From Sabellastarte sp. h YS-2021 (Eukaryota; Annelida; Polychaeta; Sabellida; Sabellidae): DNA of 64,000 nucleotides. The stretch covers positions 155,930,221 through 155,994,220 of the forward strand of contig OZ024930.1 of assembly GCA_964017235.1 (NCBI GenBank). Direction: 5' to 3'. Positions within the stretch are counted from its first letter, which is position 1; every line of letters begins with the position of its first letter. The translations under genes were made by a program, and so were the position numbers. Below, in pieces: positions 21,481-34,500 of this stretch. The notes beneath the pieces are model-generated. The model saw only the letters and a program-made list of their open reading frames with translations. It was not told the origin of the DNA and did not search any database.

Positions 21481-22266
21481 GTCTATCAATAACACTTGTC
21501 AAAGAGATATTACTTGACTTCTTTCCTAACAGTTTCAGATTGTTACACTTCTTTATGTTGTAGGGTAACTCATTCCACAATAAAGGGCCCCTGACAGTAA
21601 ATGATCTTAATGCAGAGGTGTGCCAGCTTGTTTTAATTACATGAAGATCGTTTGAGAAATTTTAGTCCTTCAGGATCTCAGTCCTTCTCTAAACACTGGT
21701 TTTTGAGTCAGCAGGCTTTGTAGATAGTATGAAGCATTTCCTTCAAGGCATTTGTACACAAGCACAAAAATTTTTAATTCAATCCTGGCAGCAACTGGAA
21801 GCCAGTGCAGCAACTTTCTTGATTCAGTTGAACTTTCATATTTGGTCTATTAAGGATTAACTTGACAGCTATGTTTGCATTGCAATTTCTTGATTTTGTG
21901 ATAAACCAAACAGTACACTATTGCAAAAGTCGAGATGTGACATTACTTAGCCTTAATCAAGTGTGAGTGTTGCTTCAGTTGTGAGGGTGGATCTGATGTT
22001 TCTGATTCAATGGATGTTTAGCATAGCTATTTTGCATTTATGGGTCATGTGTTGTTTGAAATTAAGTTGGTTATCTAAATAGACTACTAGATACTTAATG
22101 TCAACACTTGAATTTACATTTACACCATTCACTTCCATCTATTTGAGAAACATTTTTTGAATTGTTTCGGATGACCGTACAGGATGAATTCAGTTTTAGA
22201 GCTGTTTATTTTGTTAGGGTTGGAATCCATCTGTAATTTTACACCCTTAGCACAATTTTCTAGGCA

Positions 22267-22479
22267 TCAAAGAGTGTTGGCTTCTGCTGTAATGTTGTTG
22301 GTAGAAAATGACAGTTTGATTGCATGGTTGTCTGCATATCTATGCAGTGACGTGTTAGGTGGAACTATGTGTTTCATAGTACTGGCATAGTTAGAAGAGA
22401 GAACTGAACCAGCACAACTGCCCTGTGGTACTGAAAAATCTATTGGTGTTTTATAAGAATAGCTTTTACCTATGTTCAC
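22267..22479 (-). pseudogene. LINE reverse transcriptase fragment (altered YADD)
   Basis: Seventy codons with VPQGSCAGSVL (RT motif 4, normally VPQGSVLGPLLF) and HRYADNHAIKLSFS (motif 5 with N for the second catalytic aspartate). Part of the decayed element at 21480-24290. Confidence 0.72.
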
Positions 22480-23689
22480 ACGGAGTGATCTTGGTTGTGG
22501 ATAGTTAACGCATTTCTAGATGTACCATATAAATACTTCAAGTAGGATTTCATGGTCAGCTGTATAAAAGGCTGTTGATAAGTCAATTTGCCATCATTGC
22601 AGTTACTTTCTGATGTTCCATGGCCCACAAAATGTCATTTGTAAGTTTTACCACAGCAGTCTGACACAAAAAAAATCCCTGCCTGTAAGCAGACTGAGTC
22701 AGAATAGAGACATTGAGATTCAACATGGTCATTGAATTGTTTCAGAACTGCGTTTTCCAGAACCTTGGGACAAAAATGACCTATTACTAACTGGTCTGTC
22801 GTTACATCATTCTAAGTCAAGGCCTTTCTGGTCTAATAGTCTGATAATTACATTCTTCAATACATTTGGAAAGGTACCTGTTTGCAGTGACTTATTGATT
22901 ATGAGAGTGATCGGTTTAACAATAGCTCTAATCACTTGTTTTAATACTTTGGCTGGAAGAACATCTAATTCAGAAGTATTACTATAGCATGCTACAGATT
23001 ATGCTTGGTACTTCATCTTCTCTTACAGGAGCAAAGTTTTGTAATATTGTACAATCCCTTGGTTGTGGCTCAAATTTGGGACTTCTTTCAAGATCTGTTC
23101 TAATTTTCTTGATTTTGTTCAGGAAGAAATTGACAAATTTATTGGCTAGACTATCATCATCAATGTTGAGAGGGAAAGGTTGTCTTTTAGGCCTCCAGTG
23201 AGTTCAGTGATCAGTTTGTAAAGTTGTTTAGAGTCTTTATCACATTCCTCAATCTTTTTACTTAAGACTGAAATTTGGGAAATTTTTAACTTGTACTTGT
23301 TTCTTTCTATTTTTAAAGCTTTTAGATTGTCTGGTGTTTGGTATCTTTTCTATATTCTTTCTCCTCATCTCACTTTCTGTTTTTGTGATTTGATCTCTTC
23401 ATTATGCCAGGGAAACTTTCTTCTAGGTTCATTTCTTTACTGGGGGAGCTTCATTTAAGTTATGTATCAACATTTATTGAATCTTCATTAGGCAAGTCAA
23501 TTTTACTTAAGTCAATATAAACTCTCTGTTCAATTTTCTCAGTGATTTTACTGGACCCTTTGGGCTCTTTTTGTGACATTTCAAATACCGTAATATAGCA
23601 AGATGATCTGACACACATTTTCCTGAAACACATTTGAATATTATGTCACTGTCAAATTTGGTGTTTACTGCATCTAATATGTGCCCAGC

Positions 23690-23890
23690 TACATGGGTGT
23701 AAAAATTAGGGATTTAAAAAATTAGTCGTTTAATTCCAAAACTACATTCGAGCAATGCTCTAATGCCTGCTAGGTCATGTGCCTCCATTTGTACATCAAA
23801 ATGGTATCGAACGGGTACTTGAGGCTAAAGCGTGCACTCAATTAAACCCATTAACCATCTCGTCTATTGAGGCTCGAGTAACCATTCTCA
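23690..23890. mobile_element. Possible small insertion in the LINE
   Basis: Sequence between ctacatgggtgtaaaaatta and cattctcacccctagtaaaa is foreign to the LINE reading order. Its ends are weakly inverted (gggtg / caccc). Duplication and class could not be established. Confidence 0.3.
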
Positions 23891-23917
23891 CCCCTAGTAA
23901 AAGTTAACATTTTGTTT

Positions 23918-24283
23918 CTATCCTAGTGAGTTAATTATTTCATTCAGTGTTTCTGCATCGTAGCTTTGCTCATCATTTAAATTAATGTTGAGATCACCAA
24001 GAATAATTGAGTCTTTATTGTTTTCTACTGCTAGGTCAGTATCACTGAATTCATTTAGAAAAGTAGCATTTCTTATTGGATGTTTCTTTGAGCAAGTAGG
24101 ATGATATATTGCATTTAGTGTGACTATCTTTTGTGGAAAACAAACCCTCCATTTGGCAAACAGAAATGATTGTAGTTCACACTCATCAAGTTTCTTAACT
24201 GTATACTCTAATAAATAAATAACAGACCCCGACCTCTTAACAGCATTAAGTATCCCTGGTGACAGTATCAAGGCAGTATCCAT
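23918..24283 (-). pseudogene. LINE apurinic endonuclease C-terminal fragment
   Basis: 121 codons ending with the EEP-family GDLNINL box, preceded by a strand reading KIVTLNAIYHPTCS that corresponds to the YRPP segment of CR1/jockey endonucleases. It lacks the N-terminal catalytic region. Confidence 0.72.
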
Positions 24284-24299
24284 GTTTTGTCAGTTCACT

Positions 24300-24900
24300 T
24301 ATACCTATCCAAGCATCCACCCCATCAAACCTTGCAAACTCTTGACAGATGTTCACCAAAGTTGGTGGAAAGGTGTATCCACATGAGGTCTACAATTAAT
24401 TAGGGTTTTGGGCCAGATCCTATTAAAAATGTTGGCATGGCAACCCTTTTTTATTTTTTGGTTTGGGGATTTTATGCTGTAGAGTTAACCATTTGCATCA
24501 GATTTGGCGACCCCTAAAGAGCTCTATGCCTCTGAGTTTTTGGCGTGATCCAGTAAAATTTTTTGCCATGCCAACCATTTCTGTTTCAGTATTTAGGTCA
24601 TTGGACTTGGTTACAACCAACTGGATCATTTGATAGATTTTTAAACCTGTAGACATAACCATTTGATAGATTTACATCAGATTTAGCAAAAATAATTGTA
24701 CCATAAAGAAATTTGCCTCATTAAGTTTTGATTTTGCGATTTCACAATATTTTGAATGTTCAATTGTGGTCACATATGTAATTATCTAACATTATATTTT
24801 GCTTAAAATACTCTAAAGGTGCTGAATAATGGACCCAGTTCGTTCCCACTAAATGTCACATGCAGATAGTATTACATAAATAATTCCAAGTAGTACTATT
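24300..24900 (+). repeat. Dispersed repeat related to 18890-19140
   Basis: Contains ttcaccaaagttggtggaaa, tctacaatt and gccagatcc in the order seen at 18980-19060, then a second diverged round (agatttggcgacccctaaag). Non-coding. Confidence 0.5.
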
Positions 24901-25147
24901 CCCTACGGACCAGTGGGTAATTTTGAACTTTTTCTGACCTCTTCCATTGAATAACCTCAAGATACAGTACCAGAGCCCCAAAAAGTACTTTGGGTAAAAA
25001 ATACTGCCTTTGATGAGATCAGCTTCCTCGGAGTATTAGAATTGGTACAAAGTTTACTTCAAAACTATTACTATGAGGGTAAACACAAGTCCCCGACCTC
25101 ACCTTAAGTGTTGTTTGCCTCTGTCTAACTTGTGCAGCAATATAATT

Positions 25148-25595
25148 ACCTCCGCCAAGGAGGTTATGTTTTCACCTGGGACTGTCTGTCCGTCCGTCTG
25201 TTTGTTTGTTTGTGAACAAGATAACTCAAAAACTTATGGACGGATTTTGATGAAATTTTCAGGGTATGTCCGAAAAGGTAAAAGGAAGAAATGATTAAAT
25301 TATGGGAGTGATCGGAATCACTATCTGTATCTTCTGGATCCATGAAATGTAATTTTAAAGACAGATAACTAAAAAAATTATGGATGCATTTTGATGAAAT
25401 TTTCAGGAAATGTCTAAAATGGGACAAGGAACAAGTGATTAGATTTTGGGCGTGATCTGGATCACTGTCTGGATCATCTGGATCCAGGCTTCTTTTAAAG
25501 GAAGTTATAGCCAGATAATTTTAGGGTGGATTTTGATGATAGTCCACAAATTGAGCTCCCTTGGTGGAGGTCTGTGCTCTCTGAGTGCTCTTGTT
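25148..25595 (+). mobile_element. Hairpin-started dispersed element of the cctccgccaaggagg family
   Basis: Starts with acctcc-gccaa-ggaggt (25148-25164), then a gtctgtccgtccgtctg and tttgtttgtttgtg tract, and three rounds of a core like agataactcaaaaacttatg plus attttgatgaaattttcagg. It ends with ttggtggaggtctgtgctct and gagtgctcttgtt (to about 25595). The same end, reversed, is found at 44778-44812. This repeat type is common in marine invertebrate genomes; its transposition mechanism is not known to me. Confidence 0.72.
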
Positions 25596-26237
25596 ATTTC
25601 TGTGATCTATTGGTAATAAGAATGAAAGCTTTGTTGAGATTCTATAGTGGCATGTGCTAGTAATCAAATAGCGGAAGTATGATTGCTGGAAAAAAGGTCC
25701 TGGCCAAGCAAGTATCCATCTAGGAAAAATTTGTCACTCTAGACAAATTATCACACACTTAAATACATTAAAATAAGTATTTCATTTATTCTGACGACTA
25801 AGTCAAGTTTATATTTGCATGTATACTGCATGTATATTGTAGTTCAAGTATATTTTTTATTGATTTAAGATTACACTACATCTTAGGGGCTTACACTCTG
25901 TGGTTTAGTCCACTCCTGGAAATTGGCCTGAGGTTTCGTCCTAGTGTACAGACTTTTCCAGGGTTTTGTCTTTCTGGGTTTTTATCCATAAATGGATACT
26001 GCATTGTTGTCCCTTCTACTTTAAGTAACACATTAATGAATACAAGACTCTGATATACAAAGATGTTGAATGAGTGTTTGCTATTCAACATTATGATTTT
26101 GTGGCATTTTGACTTTTGTCAGTGAAAAAAAATATTTTTTGAAAGGGAATGAAAAGTCAATACGAGTTTTATCCAGTTTATTGTACAACACTAACATAAA
26201 TTTACATATATTTATTTTCAAACATACAAGGCTTCAC
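25596..26237. other. Intergenic sequence without recognised feature
   Basis: AT-rich. Nothing supportable. Confidence 0.35.
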
Positions 26238-26440
26238 TTAATAATCAAAACAATGTGATGTTGCACAGTTAGATTTTATGACATTGTGGACATAGTGGAG
26301 TGTTGGAAAGTCTTACAGGTTTTATATATGACACAATACTGAAAACACTTATTGAAATCCTCATTTTTTTCAGTCTTGTACATAAAGGCTTTCATATAGC
26401 TTCAACACTTTTATTTAATCAAATTGTAATATTTTCTTTT
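26238..26440. repeat. About 200-bp direct repeat, copy 1
   Basis: Shares ggagtgttggaaagtcttac, aggtttta and tttaatcaaattgtaatat with 27226-27425 about 985 bp away. Non-coding; origin unknown. Confidence 0.75.
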
Positions 26441-27225
26441 TTTTTAAATTATTTCTAGAAATTTGAAATGTAAAGTCAGATTGACAATGTAAAAATCTGA
26501 ATAGACAAAATAGAATAATTTTGAAGCTAAAAGTTTCAACAGTCGGGTAACTTATATGTTTCTTACGTATAAAAAGTACAAAGTAATAGGTTTCTAAGAA
26601 ACTATGAATCTGTTATTTTGTAAAGTGAGAACTGGTTCAGTATTTTATGCACCAAAACTAAGTGGAGGTGACAATGATGTGCTGTAGTAGTTACACAATG
26701 GTGCCTCAAAGCTGAAATATGGATTTGATAGACCCCCTGGAGTGAAGATGGAAAGTTTGTTACTTAACCAATTTGTGTGTCACTCCTTGAGCGTAAGAGT
26801 AAGATTTTATAAATCTGCTTACATTGATTACTGTGACTCTTTTCTTTTCTTGATATTTTGTAATATTACAGAGCTTTTATGTACCATTATCTCCATGGTT
26901 TAGGACCCAATCAATATAATTATCAAGTAATTAATTTTATGTTTTGTATCTATTTATCTTCCAAGTATTGAAACTAACAGTTATAAAGTATGACAGTTAT
27001 TAGATATGACAGATTCAATGAACACAAAATATTTATGAAGAAAGATCTTTCACAATAAAACCATTCCATAAATCACCAATTTACAACATCATTATTTGAT
27101 CTAACTAATATATGTTGTTCACAGCTATTTCAATCTTATTTCAATAATTTTTATTTACAATATCAATGCTTAATGATTACATATTTGAGACTTTTCATTT
27201 GAGGCATTGGTTTATTAATCCTTTA

Positions 27226-27425
27226 ATCAAAAGAATGTGATGTTGTTGCATAGTTAGATTTTTATGACACTGTAGACACACTGGAGTGTTGGAAAGTCTT
27301 ACAGGTTTTATAGATGATACAAATATTGAAAACACTTATTGAATACTTCATTCAATTTTTTCAGTGTTGTACATAAAAGCTTTTATATAGCTTCAACATT
27401 TATATTTAATCAAATTGTAATATCT
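27226..27425. repeat. About 200-bp direct repeat, copy 2
   Basis: Second copy of the segment at 26238-26440 with scattered substitutions and small indels. It lies downstream of the SMPDL3-like stop codon and could fall in its 3' UTR. Confidence 0.75.
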
Positions 27426-28203
27426 TTATATCATGACATTATGAACATTTTAAATATTTAATTATTAATTAAAAATACCGTATTCATTCAGTTTCAATGA
27501 GTGAATGAAAAACAAATGTGACCCATTGAAACAAAATAAAACAATATTCTGAATAAATATTGAGAAGTGATATTTTTTTATATTTTGAAATGATTTGGTG
27601 TATAAACAAATGGATTTAAATCCAATTCTGAAAATTAATTTTGTGCAAAAGAATTGAAATTTCTAATCGTGCCATTGGCCAAAACTGGGATACAATAAGA
27701 GAAACATGCCTTTAGCTCTTATATTCAATACCATATTCGATATTCTTTGAATTGTTTTCTGCATGGATAATGTATTCAATTTGTTATAATTTTCTTTAGA
27801 ATTAAACAAATTCTCATTGACAGATTAAGTATAAAAATATCAATGAATACAGGGACACTTATTCTGGTAATTTTACGTTGTAATAAGAGAATTGAAAAAC
27901 AGCTCTTGTTCGATCTATGTGGATCTACCATGATTGAAAGTATCCCATTCAGTGGATAGATGTAACACTGACCTTACTCAATCTGATTAAGGAGTGGTAA
28001 CAAAGCTAGGACGTTTTGGATTTGAATCATGACAGATTTCGCCATATTAAAACCATCAAAGCAGCTTTTAAAGCTTATACGGATCCAGGATATTTATAAA
28101 ATCTCTGTTGAGAGATGGATATAACACTTTCCATACTACATTTACACATGGTTACCATGCATTGTCCAACAGAAAAGTGTGATGGTGGTGATCTTACTGC
28201 TTC
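27426..28203 (-). other. Likely 3' UTR or flank of the SMPDL3-like gene
   Basis: Lies directly after the TAA at 28204-28206 on the minus strand. A poly(A) signal could not be assigned with confidence. Confidence 0.35.
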
Positions 28204-28566
28204 TTATAACAAGATCTTCCACAGTAAAAGGAGTCCAAAAGTTGCCAGTGTACTAAAGCTGCCTATCCCATTGGCTTTATTACAGGCGGCCTTCTCCTCA
28301 TTACATCGATCAAACTCCACGTAATCCACAAACTCTATAGCACATAGGTGGGTGGACTTGCAGACGCAGTCGCAGGGCTTTTGTGGGTCATCTTCTAGCT
28401 CTGTGCCTACTGTGTTCATGTCATAGTAATGGTGGAAGTTCTCACTCGCAAACTGCTTCATGTCTTCCAGTAGCAGCTGAAGCTGAGGTGTGGTTATGTT
28501 ATCAACCCCATATGTCTGCCTGAAGGTGTAAAGAAGCAGCCACTCCACGTCTAATATGCTATTGGC
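28204..28566 (-). CDS. SMPDL3-like exon 7 (Cys-rich C terminus, hydrophobic tail)
   Basis: Encodes ANSILDVEWLLLYTFRQTYG, then a CDC-C-C cluster, and ends in STLATFGLLLLWKILL before TAA. Acceptor tgcccag. The hydrophobic end without a following charged tail fits a GPI signal. Confidence 0.88.
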   Translation of the reverse strand, partial: ANSILDVEWLLLYTFRQTYGVDNITTPQLQLLLEDMKQFASENFHHYYDMNTVGTELEDDPQKPCDCVCKSTHLCAIEFVDYVEFDRCNEEKAACNKANGIGSFSTLATFGLLLLWKILL

Positions 28567-31500
28567 CTGGGCAGTAAAGTATATGAAAAATATTTGGTAT
28601 AAATGTACTGCGGTGTATGCTATATCAGATTTGAGCAAAAAAAAAAAGTATCAGACACTTTTTAGATCCAATTGTTTACTTGCAAAACTTTTTTTCACAA
28701 ATTTGATCATAGTCTGATCTTATCTTAATCCATGTTATTGGCTATCAGCAGGGAACTTCAATTTATTACGCTTTCAGTTTTACAATTAGTAAGGCGAAGT
28801 ATGATTGATACCTTAAACTGTAACTTTACAAATATATGTACCATAATTATCTGGGGGCCCTGTTCACCGATACTCTTATTTCTTGAGTACTTTTACTGTG
28901 AGCATTGTCTTTTAAATCAATATTCTTATCTTTAGAATACTTTTATTCTCAGAATTGTCTTGTACCTTGAAAAAAGTTTAATGTCAATACGTTATTCCAC
29001 AAACAACCCTTAAGTCAGTCATACTGAATCATACTGACCAGCAACTAAAACATTAGTGCTACATGATTTCTGCTCAGCTATGGTATATAATTTTGTCATA
29101 ATTTTAGAAGGCTAAATTCTCATTAAATAAAATTGTGTTAGGTTTCTTATTGTTATTCTGTTATTTAAAATTTATAATGCAGAAGTAAGATTAATTCTAA
29201 GAGCAAGTATCTTTGTGAATGTGGACCCAACTACATTTTTATGGGCTCATAGTTTAACATGTATATCAGTCAATACTTGTATCTTGTATCTGCTGTAGTT
29301 TATAATTTAACAACAATTTCATATATATTTTGTAGTATTTCGTGTAACAAATATTGACACTGTGCCAATGCATGATTTAAGCTGAGGAAAGTGTTGTTAT
29401 ATGTCTCACTCATTTTGACATGATTACCATTATTATGTTATATGAATATTTCTCATTATGCAAACATGGTGCCAAACTGTTAACCTGAGTTTGGTAACTA
29501 TACAGTACAGGGTGATCAACTTTTGAAAGGTGTTAGTCTATTGATACAGTGACTTTCAAATGAATATTCCGTCTGTATATATTGCTGTTGAATCAAATAA
29601 AAAATTGTCTTCGCTAGATTTGAAAAAAAGTGTAAGGGATTGAAGATCTTGTGTTCAAAAATATAAAAAGGTAATCTGTTTCGAACACCTCATTGTGTAG
29701 TGTCCAATGAGAATGGTTTTTGAAATAGTAGTTTTTTATCAACTAGTCCCTAAGTTAAAGCTGTATTGTCTATATTTTTGTTTTTCCTGTTAAAAGCTTT
29801 TAATATCTTGGCTTACAACTGCAGAGAAAGTGTCTTAAGTTTGTTATTATTATTATTATTAAAAAAGTATGACAACATACTTTGGGTAGGTTAAGTGAAT
29901 ACTGCTCCACATCTATCAGTTCGTAGCTTGACTTATGGAAAGTGTATCGTCGCAATGCTGGATTGTGAGGAGGGCCTGTCTCCTCGCCAAGTCTTAGCTT
30001 CCAAGGAGTGACAGAAGGAGGGATGAATAGAGATGACACTGGCTGTCCTACAAAAAGTACAGGGTTTTATGTATCGGATTATTCTAGAAGATTCTAAGGA
30101 AGAAAACAGACCAGACAGGGATTCCTGCAAAATAACGTTAGATCTATGTGTGACTGAAAATGTATGTTAAACAAAGAATTAAAACAAGACAATTCAATAG
30201 CAAAATGACAGCATTAATTAGCAAATTATCCGTTTTGAAGATGTAAATTGAACTATAGCTGTAAATGGAGAATCCATAAATTTTTGTCATAGAAATAAGT
30301 CTTAAATACGGTTGTAAACAATATTCTCTCAGAGCCAAAGTCTTACCAAGGTCACACCATAATGTTGCACATTTTCTAAAACTACCAACCTAAATACCTG
30401 CTGAGTGACAATTTTCTAGACCTAAAGATTTTTGTGATATAAACCAGACAAGATTTTGAAGGTCAAGGGCACTATAGCAAGGTAAACACCCAGTTAAGGT
30501 CACACCATGACATTGAACACATTCAGTACAACCAGTGCCCCAACAAAGTTTCAACTTCCTACACCTTAAGGTTTCTGAGATATCGCCTAGACCATTTTTT
30601 TAATGGTCAAAGTCATTATGGCAAGGTTAAATCAAGTTCACACCATGACCTTGCACACCTACACCAAAATCAATGTCCCTACCTAGTATCAACTTCCTGC
30701 ACCTTACAGTTACCCAGATATAGAACCGACAAAATGCTAAGGGTTAAGGTCACTATGGCAGGGTAAAAGGTTGAATCAAGGTCACACTATGATGTTGAGT
30801 TACACTTGCCTACAATACCCTTGCCCCTCTTGTTTGGAGGGTGGGAGTTAGTATTTTCCCCATTTCATGAAAGTAAGGCCTTGAGCGGAAAATAAAGTGC
30901 AGAATCGGGACATACCCACTAGCGGATCCAAGGGGGGGTGGTTCAGGGGGTTCGACCCCCCCCCCCCCCCCCCCCCTTGAAAAATAATGTAAAGGGGTTC
31001 AACCCAAAGTACAAAATTATTTCTTGACAGTGGTGTTAAATTTACAGGAAATGCAGTCTATTTTTACCAAAAATTAATTTTTTCCAGGGGGGCATGCCCC
31101 CCGACCCCCTTAGTTAAATATGTCTGATGTGAACCCCCACCTTACTCAATGTGAACCCCTACCTTACATAAAAGCTGGATCCGCCCCTGATATCAGAACG
31201 TGTATTGATTTGTTCATCTCCATCAATTATTTATTGTGGTATAAGCCTATATCTAATGTTTCCAAACCAAAATACTTCAAATTAAATCAAACCGTTTTCA
31301 TCATAAAAGATCTTGTAGGTATCCTGGTGGGCATGGGCCGAGTACATTCCCAGTATGATATTGCTGAATTCTATCAGTTTTTCTTTAAGAAGGGCATTCT
31401 GTTCAGGTCTGAGCCAGCCAGCTGTTCCACTTCCCTCGGGTACTTTACCCACTGGGACATGGTAGAAAACATGCACCTGTGTAAGTAAATAAAAATAACA

Positions 31501-34500
31501 GTTTATGTTAGGTTTGCACGGTTTTAAATGCATAAAAGTAATCACTAGAACTACTAAGCCGACTTCCAATTTATGTAATTTGTCTGCGCATATGCACGGA
31601 TATCGACAGATCTATTCACGGACAATAGGGACAGGGTTTACGGACGAAAAGGATGCCTAAAGGACAATAAGGGCGGGGTTTGCAAATAGAATTGTAGTTT
31701 CCCATGACACTCAGGAAACACTCAGGAAAGACGCTTTCTCATGCACGAAAGCCTATATAAGGGGCACTTGGCTTGGCTTTTGCTAATATACACTTTCTGC
31801 AATTTGATGTGCATGCATAATTTTTTGGAAGTTTACAGCTTATACTGTATATGTTTGAGGATATATTTTGTTGGCATACAGATTTAGTCAAAATTTTAGA
31901 GGTTTTGTTTTTTTTAAATAGGAAATTTGGTGAATACTTGTGTAAAATGCCACCAAAGAATAGGTCCAAGAGGAGAGGCATTCAGGAGACAGAGAGGATG
32001 TCCACCAGGGCCAGGAGTCCAGAAGTGGATGAATTAAGTTGTGTACCAGAGACTCAGCAGGTAGCTGGGGTAGAGGAGTTGATGGTGGGAGTAGAGGACC
32101 CTCTGGAGATGTTGGATACATAACAGGGTGACATTGGGCTGGAGAAACAGCACGAATCAGATACAAGTGATGAGGATACACAGGATACACAAGCAAGAAA
32201 CCCCCAGTTCTCTTCAGTGCTGAGCAGGAACAAAAGTCAGTGGACTTTCTGTGTAACAATGAAATTCTCTACATTAAGCGTTTAATGGACTACAAGGATA
32301 GGTCCAAGAGGGAGGCTGCCAAAAGTGGTTCCAGAGCTAGCGCACACTCTTCGGGAAAGTCACACACATGATGTCTGGCCAGGGGAAACCAGTGCTGACA
32401 GGCAGAAATGGACCAGAGACAATTTTGACTTCCTCAGGGACCACATCGTGCACTCAGACATCTCGCACCTGGATACACATACACGTACAATCCGATCGCG
32501 TGCTGTCAGTGTGATGTCAAGTTCAGACCTCCAAGCAGCTCTTGCATAATCACAGAGGGGGATAACTGAGTTAAAAGACATTGTGGTGAAAAAGTTTGAA
32601 GACAAGCCTGATAACCCAAGACTGGGCTTCTGTGACTTTCTGAAAGTGGAGGTGGTACAACTGACAAGCAACTCGTATGACAAATTTCAACAAGAGACAT
32701 TCAACTTATTGATGAGACTTAAACGTAGAGACAAGCAGCAGCAAAGGTACCAACATGGAATGGGCACAAGCATGGCGCAGACCGTCACAGCCAAGCCTCA
32801 ACCTCACACCATTACCCAGTGTCTCACACACAGATGCAGGCACCACATCACCAGATGTAACAGACTTTTACACATACCGCAAGGACTTGCACAGCAGCAA
32901 TTGCAGCAGTCACAGCAGCACTTTCAACAGACATTCACTCAGCCGCATGCACCAGCTCAGCAGCAGATCCACCGACACGCTCCACAGCAAAGCATGCAGC
33001 CACAGCAACACGCTCCACAGCAAAGCATGCAGCCACAGCAACACTTGCAGCTGATGCAGCAGCAGCAGGCAATTCAACCACAGCATTCCATACAGTCACA
33101 GCAGCCAGTACAACAGCAACAACAGACAATACTAACACATCAGCCAATACAGCAGCAGCAGCAGCCCACACAGCAGCCACAGTTCTTCCCCACCTGATCC
33201 TATATTTGAAGACCATCTCTTTCAAGTCCAGACTGTGGCTGGAGTAGGGCCTCATTAGCCAGAGCATGAAGGGGAAGGCGTCGTCCCTGAGAAGGAAAAG
33301 TTCACGTTTGGTCCACTAATCTCCAGAGATTCACTGTCAGGGAAGCCGATGCTACCGTCCTCTATTTTGTGCCTCAAATCGGTGTGCTTGAAAATCTGAG
33401 CATCTGAAGTTGACCCGGCTGCCCCCATGTCCACCCACAGGAACTTGGAATCGCCATCCACCAGAGCCAAGAGTACAATAGAGTGGAAGCCCTTGCTGTT
33501 GCGGAAGAGGCTGCCTCCCCCTTGTGGACATCTGATTGGAATATGCCTTCCATCAAGGGCACCCAGGGCATGTGGAAAGTTCCACCTCCGGTGAAGACGG
33601 ACTTGACCAGCAACCAATCCTCTGGGAATGTGGGGCACCCTGAAACCATTGGCAAGATGTCTGAGGGTTACTGCCAACTTGACTCCTGGACTCACGGGAT
33701 TTTTCATCAAGGTCCTGTCCCTCTAGAACTCAGCAGTGATTCTCTATTCCAGCTTTTGATAAAGCTCAGGCGGCATCTGGATGAAGTTTCTATATGCCAT
33801 AGGGTCATCTAAGTGGTACAGTGGCATTGGTCTGCTGTACTGACCCTCTTCTTCGAGCTCTGCCCAGGTTGGCCAAGGCCTGAACCTATATCATCTGTGT
33901 CTTCACTGTCTAATAACTGGCAGACCCCCTGGCAGACCCCAAGGTAACTGACAAGGATCTGTGGATCGAGGGTTTTGGGGAGGGGGAATACTGGACAAGT
34001 GAGTGATTTACGGACGTGTCACAGAAATTTCTATGGATATTAAGAATGCCACAAGGACAGAAGGGACGTGTTTCGATGCCTGTGGATGACCCACTGATAC
34101 ACATCCAAGACCACCCGCAGTGCAGCAGAAACACTCCAGGACATGCCAGGAGCACATACGGATGCCCAAGGACATCTCAAGGACACCCTGGATGGGGTTT
34201 ACAGACCTTGCGGACACTCGCAGATGGGGTTTAAGGACCATAATTGTTCTCACAGCTCACAGGGATTTTACGATAACATTGCAGGTGTCCTTGTAGGAGC
34301 TAGTGACCACTGGATACTTAGATCCCAATGGCTATAATAAGGGTAAGGGTCAGGCCACTAGCCAGATAGAATTTTGATGCCAACATGAACAGACAGACAG
34401 AAATCTTATACAAATTCAACTCCTAATCTTACAAATGGAGACACAGTTAGTCATCATTACAGCTATGATACAGAGGCTGAGAAGGAGATGGGGTCTGTAA

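Larger units (their letters stand above)
21480..24290 (-). pseudogene. Decayed CR1/L2-like non-LTR retrotransposon
   Basis: Reading the minus strand from 24283 to 21500 the fragments appear in LINE order: an endonuclease end (IILGDLNINL), a linker reading KFPWHNEEIKSQ near 23430-23390, an RT start reading NDRPVSN and SFLSQG near 22800-22740, the RT palm FSVPQGSCAGSVLSS with HRYADN (22479-22267), and a C-terminal segment reading GPLLWNELP near 21590-21570. Each piece is in a different frame with stops between them, so the element is inactive. The catalytic YADD box is altered to YADN. An insertion occupies about 23690-23890. Confidence 0.8.

Noticed and set aside
32935-33267. Alanine/valine-rich minus-strand frame
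   Set aside because: It is the complement of the cag repeats of the MADF-like gene.
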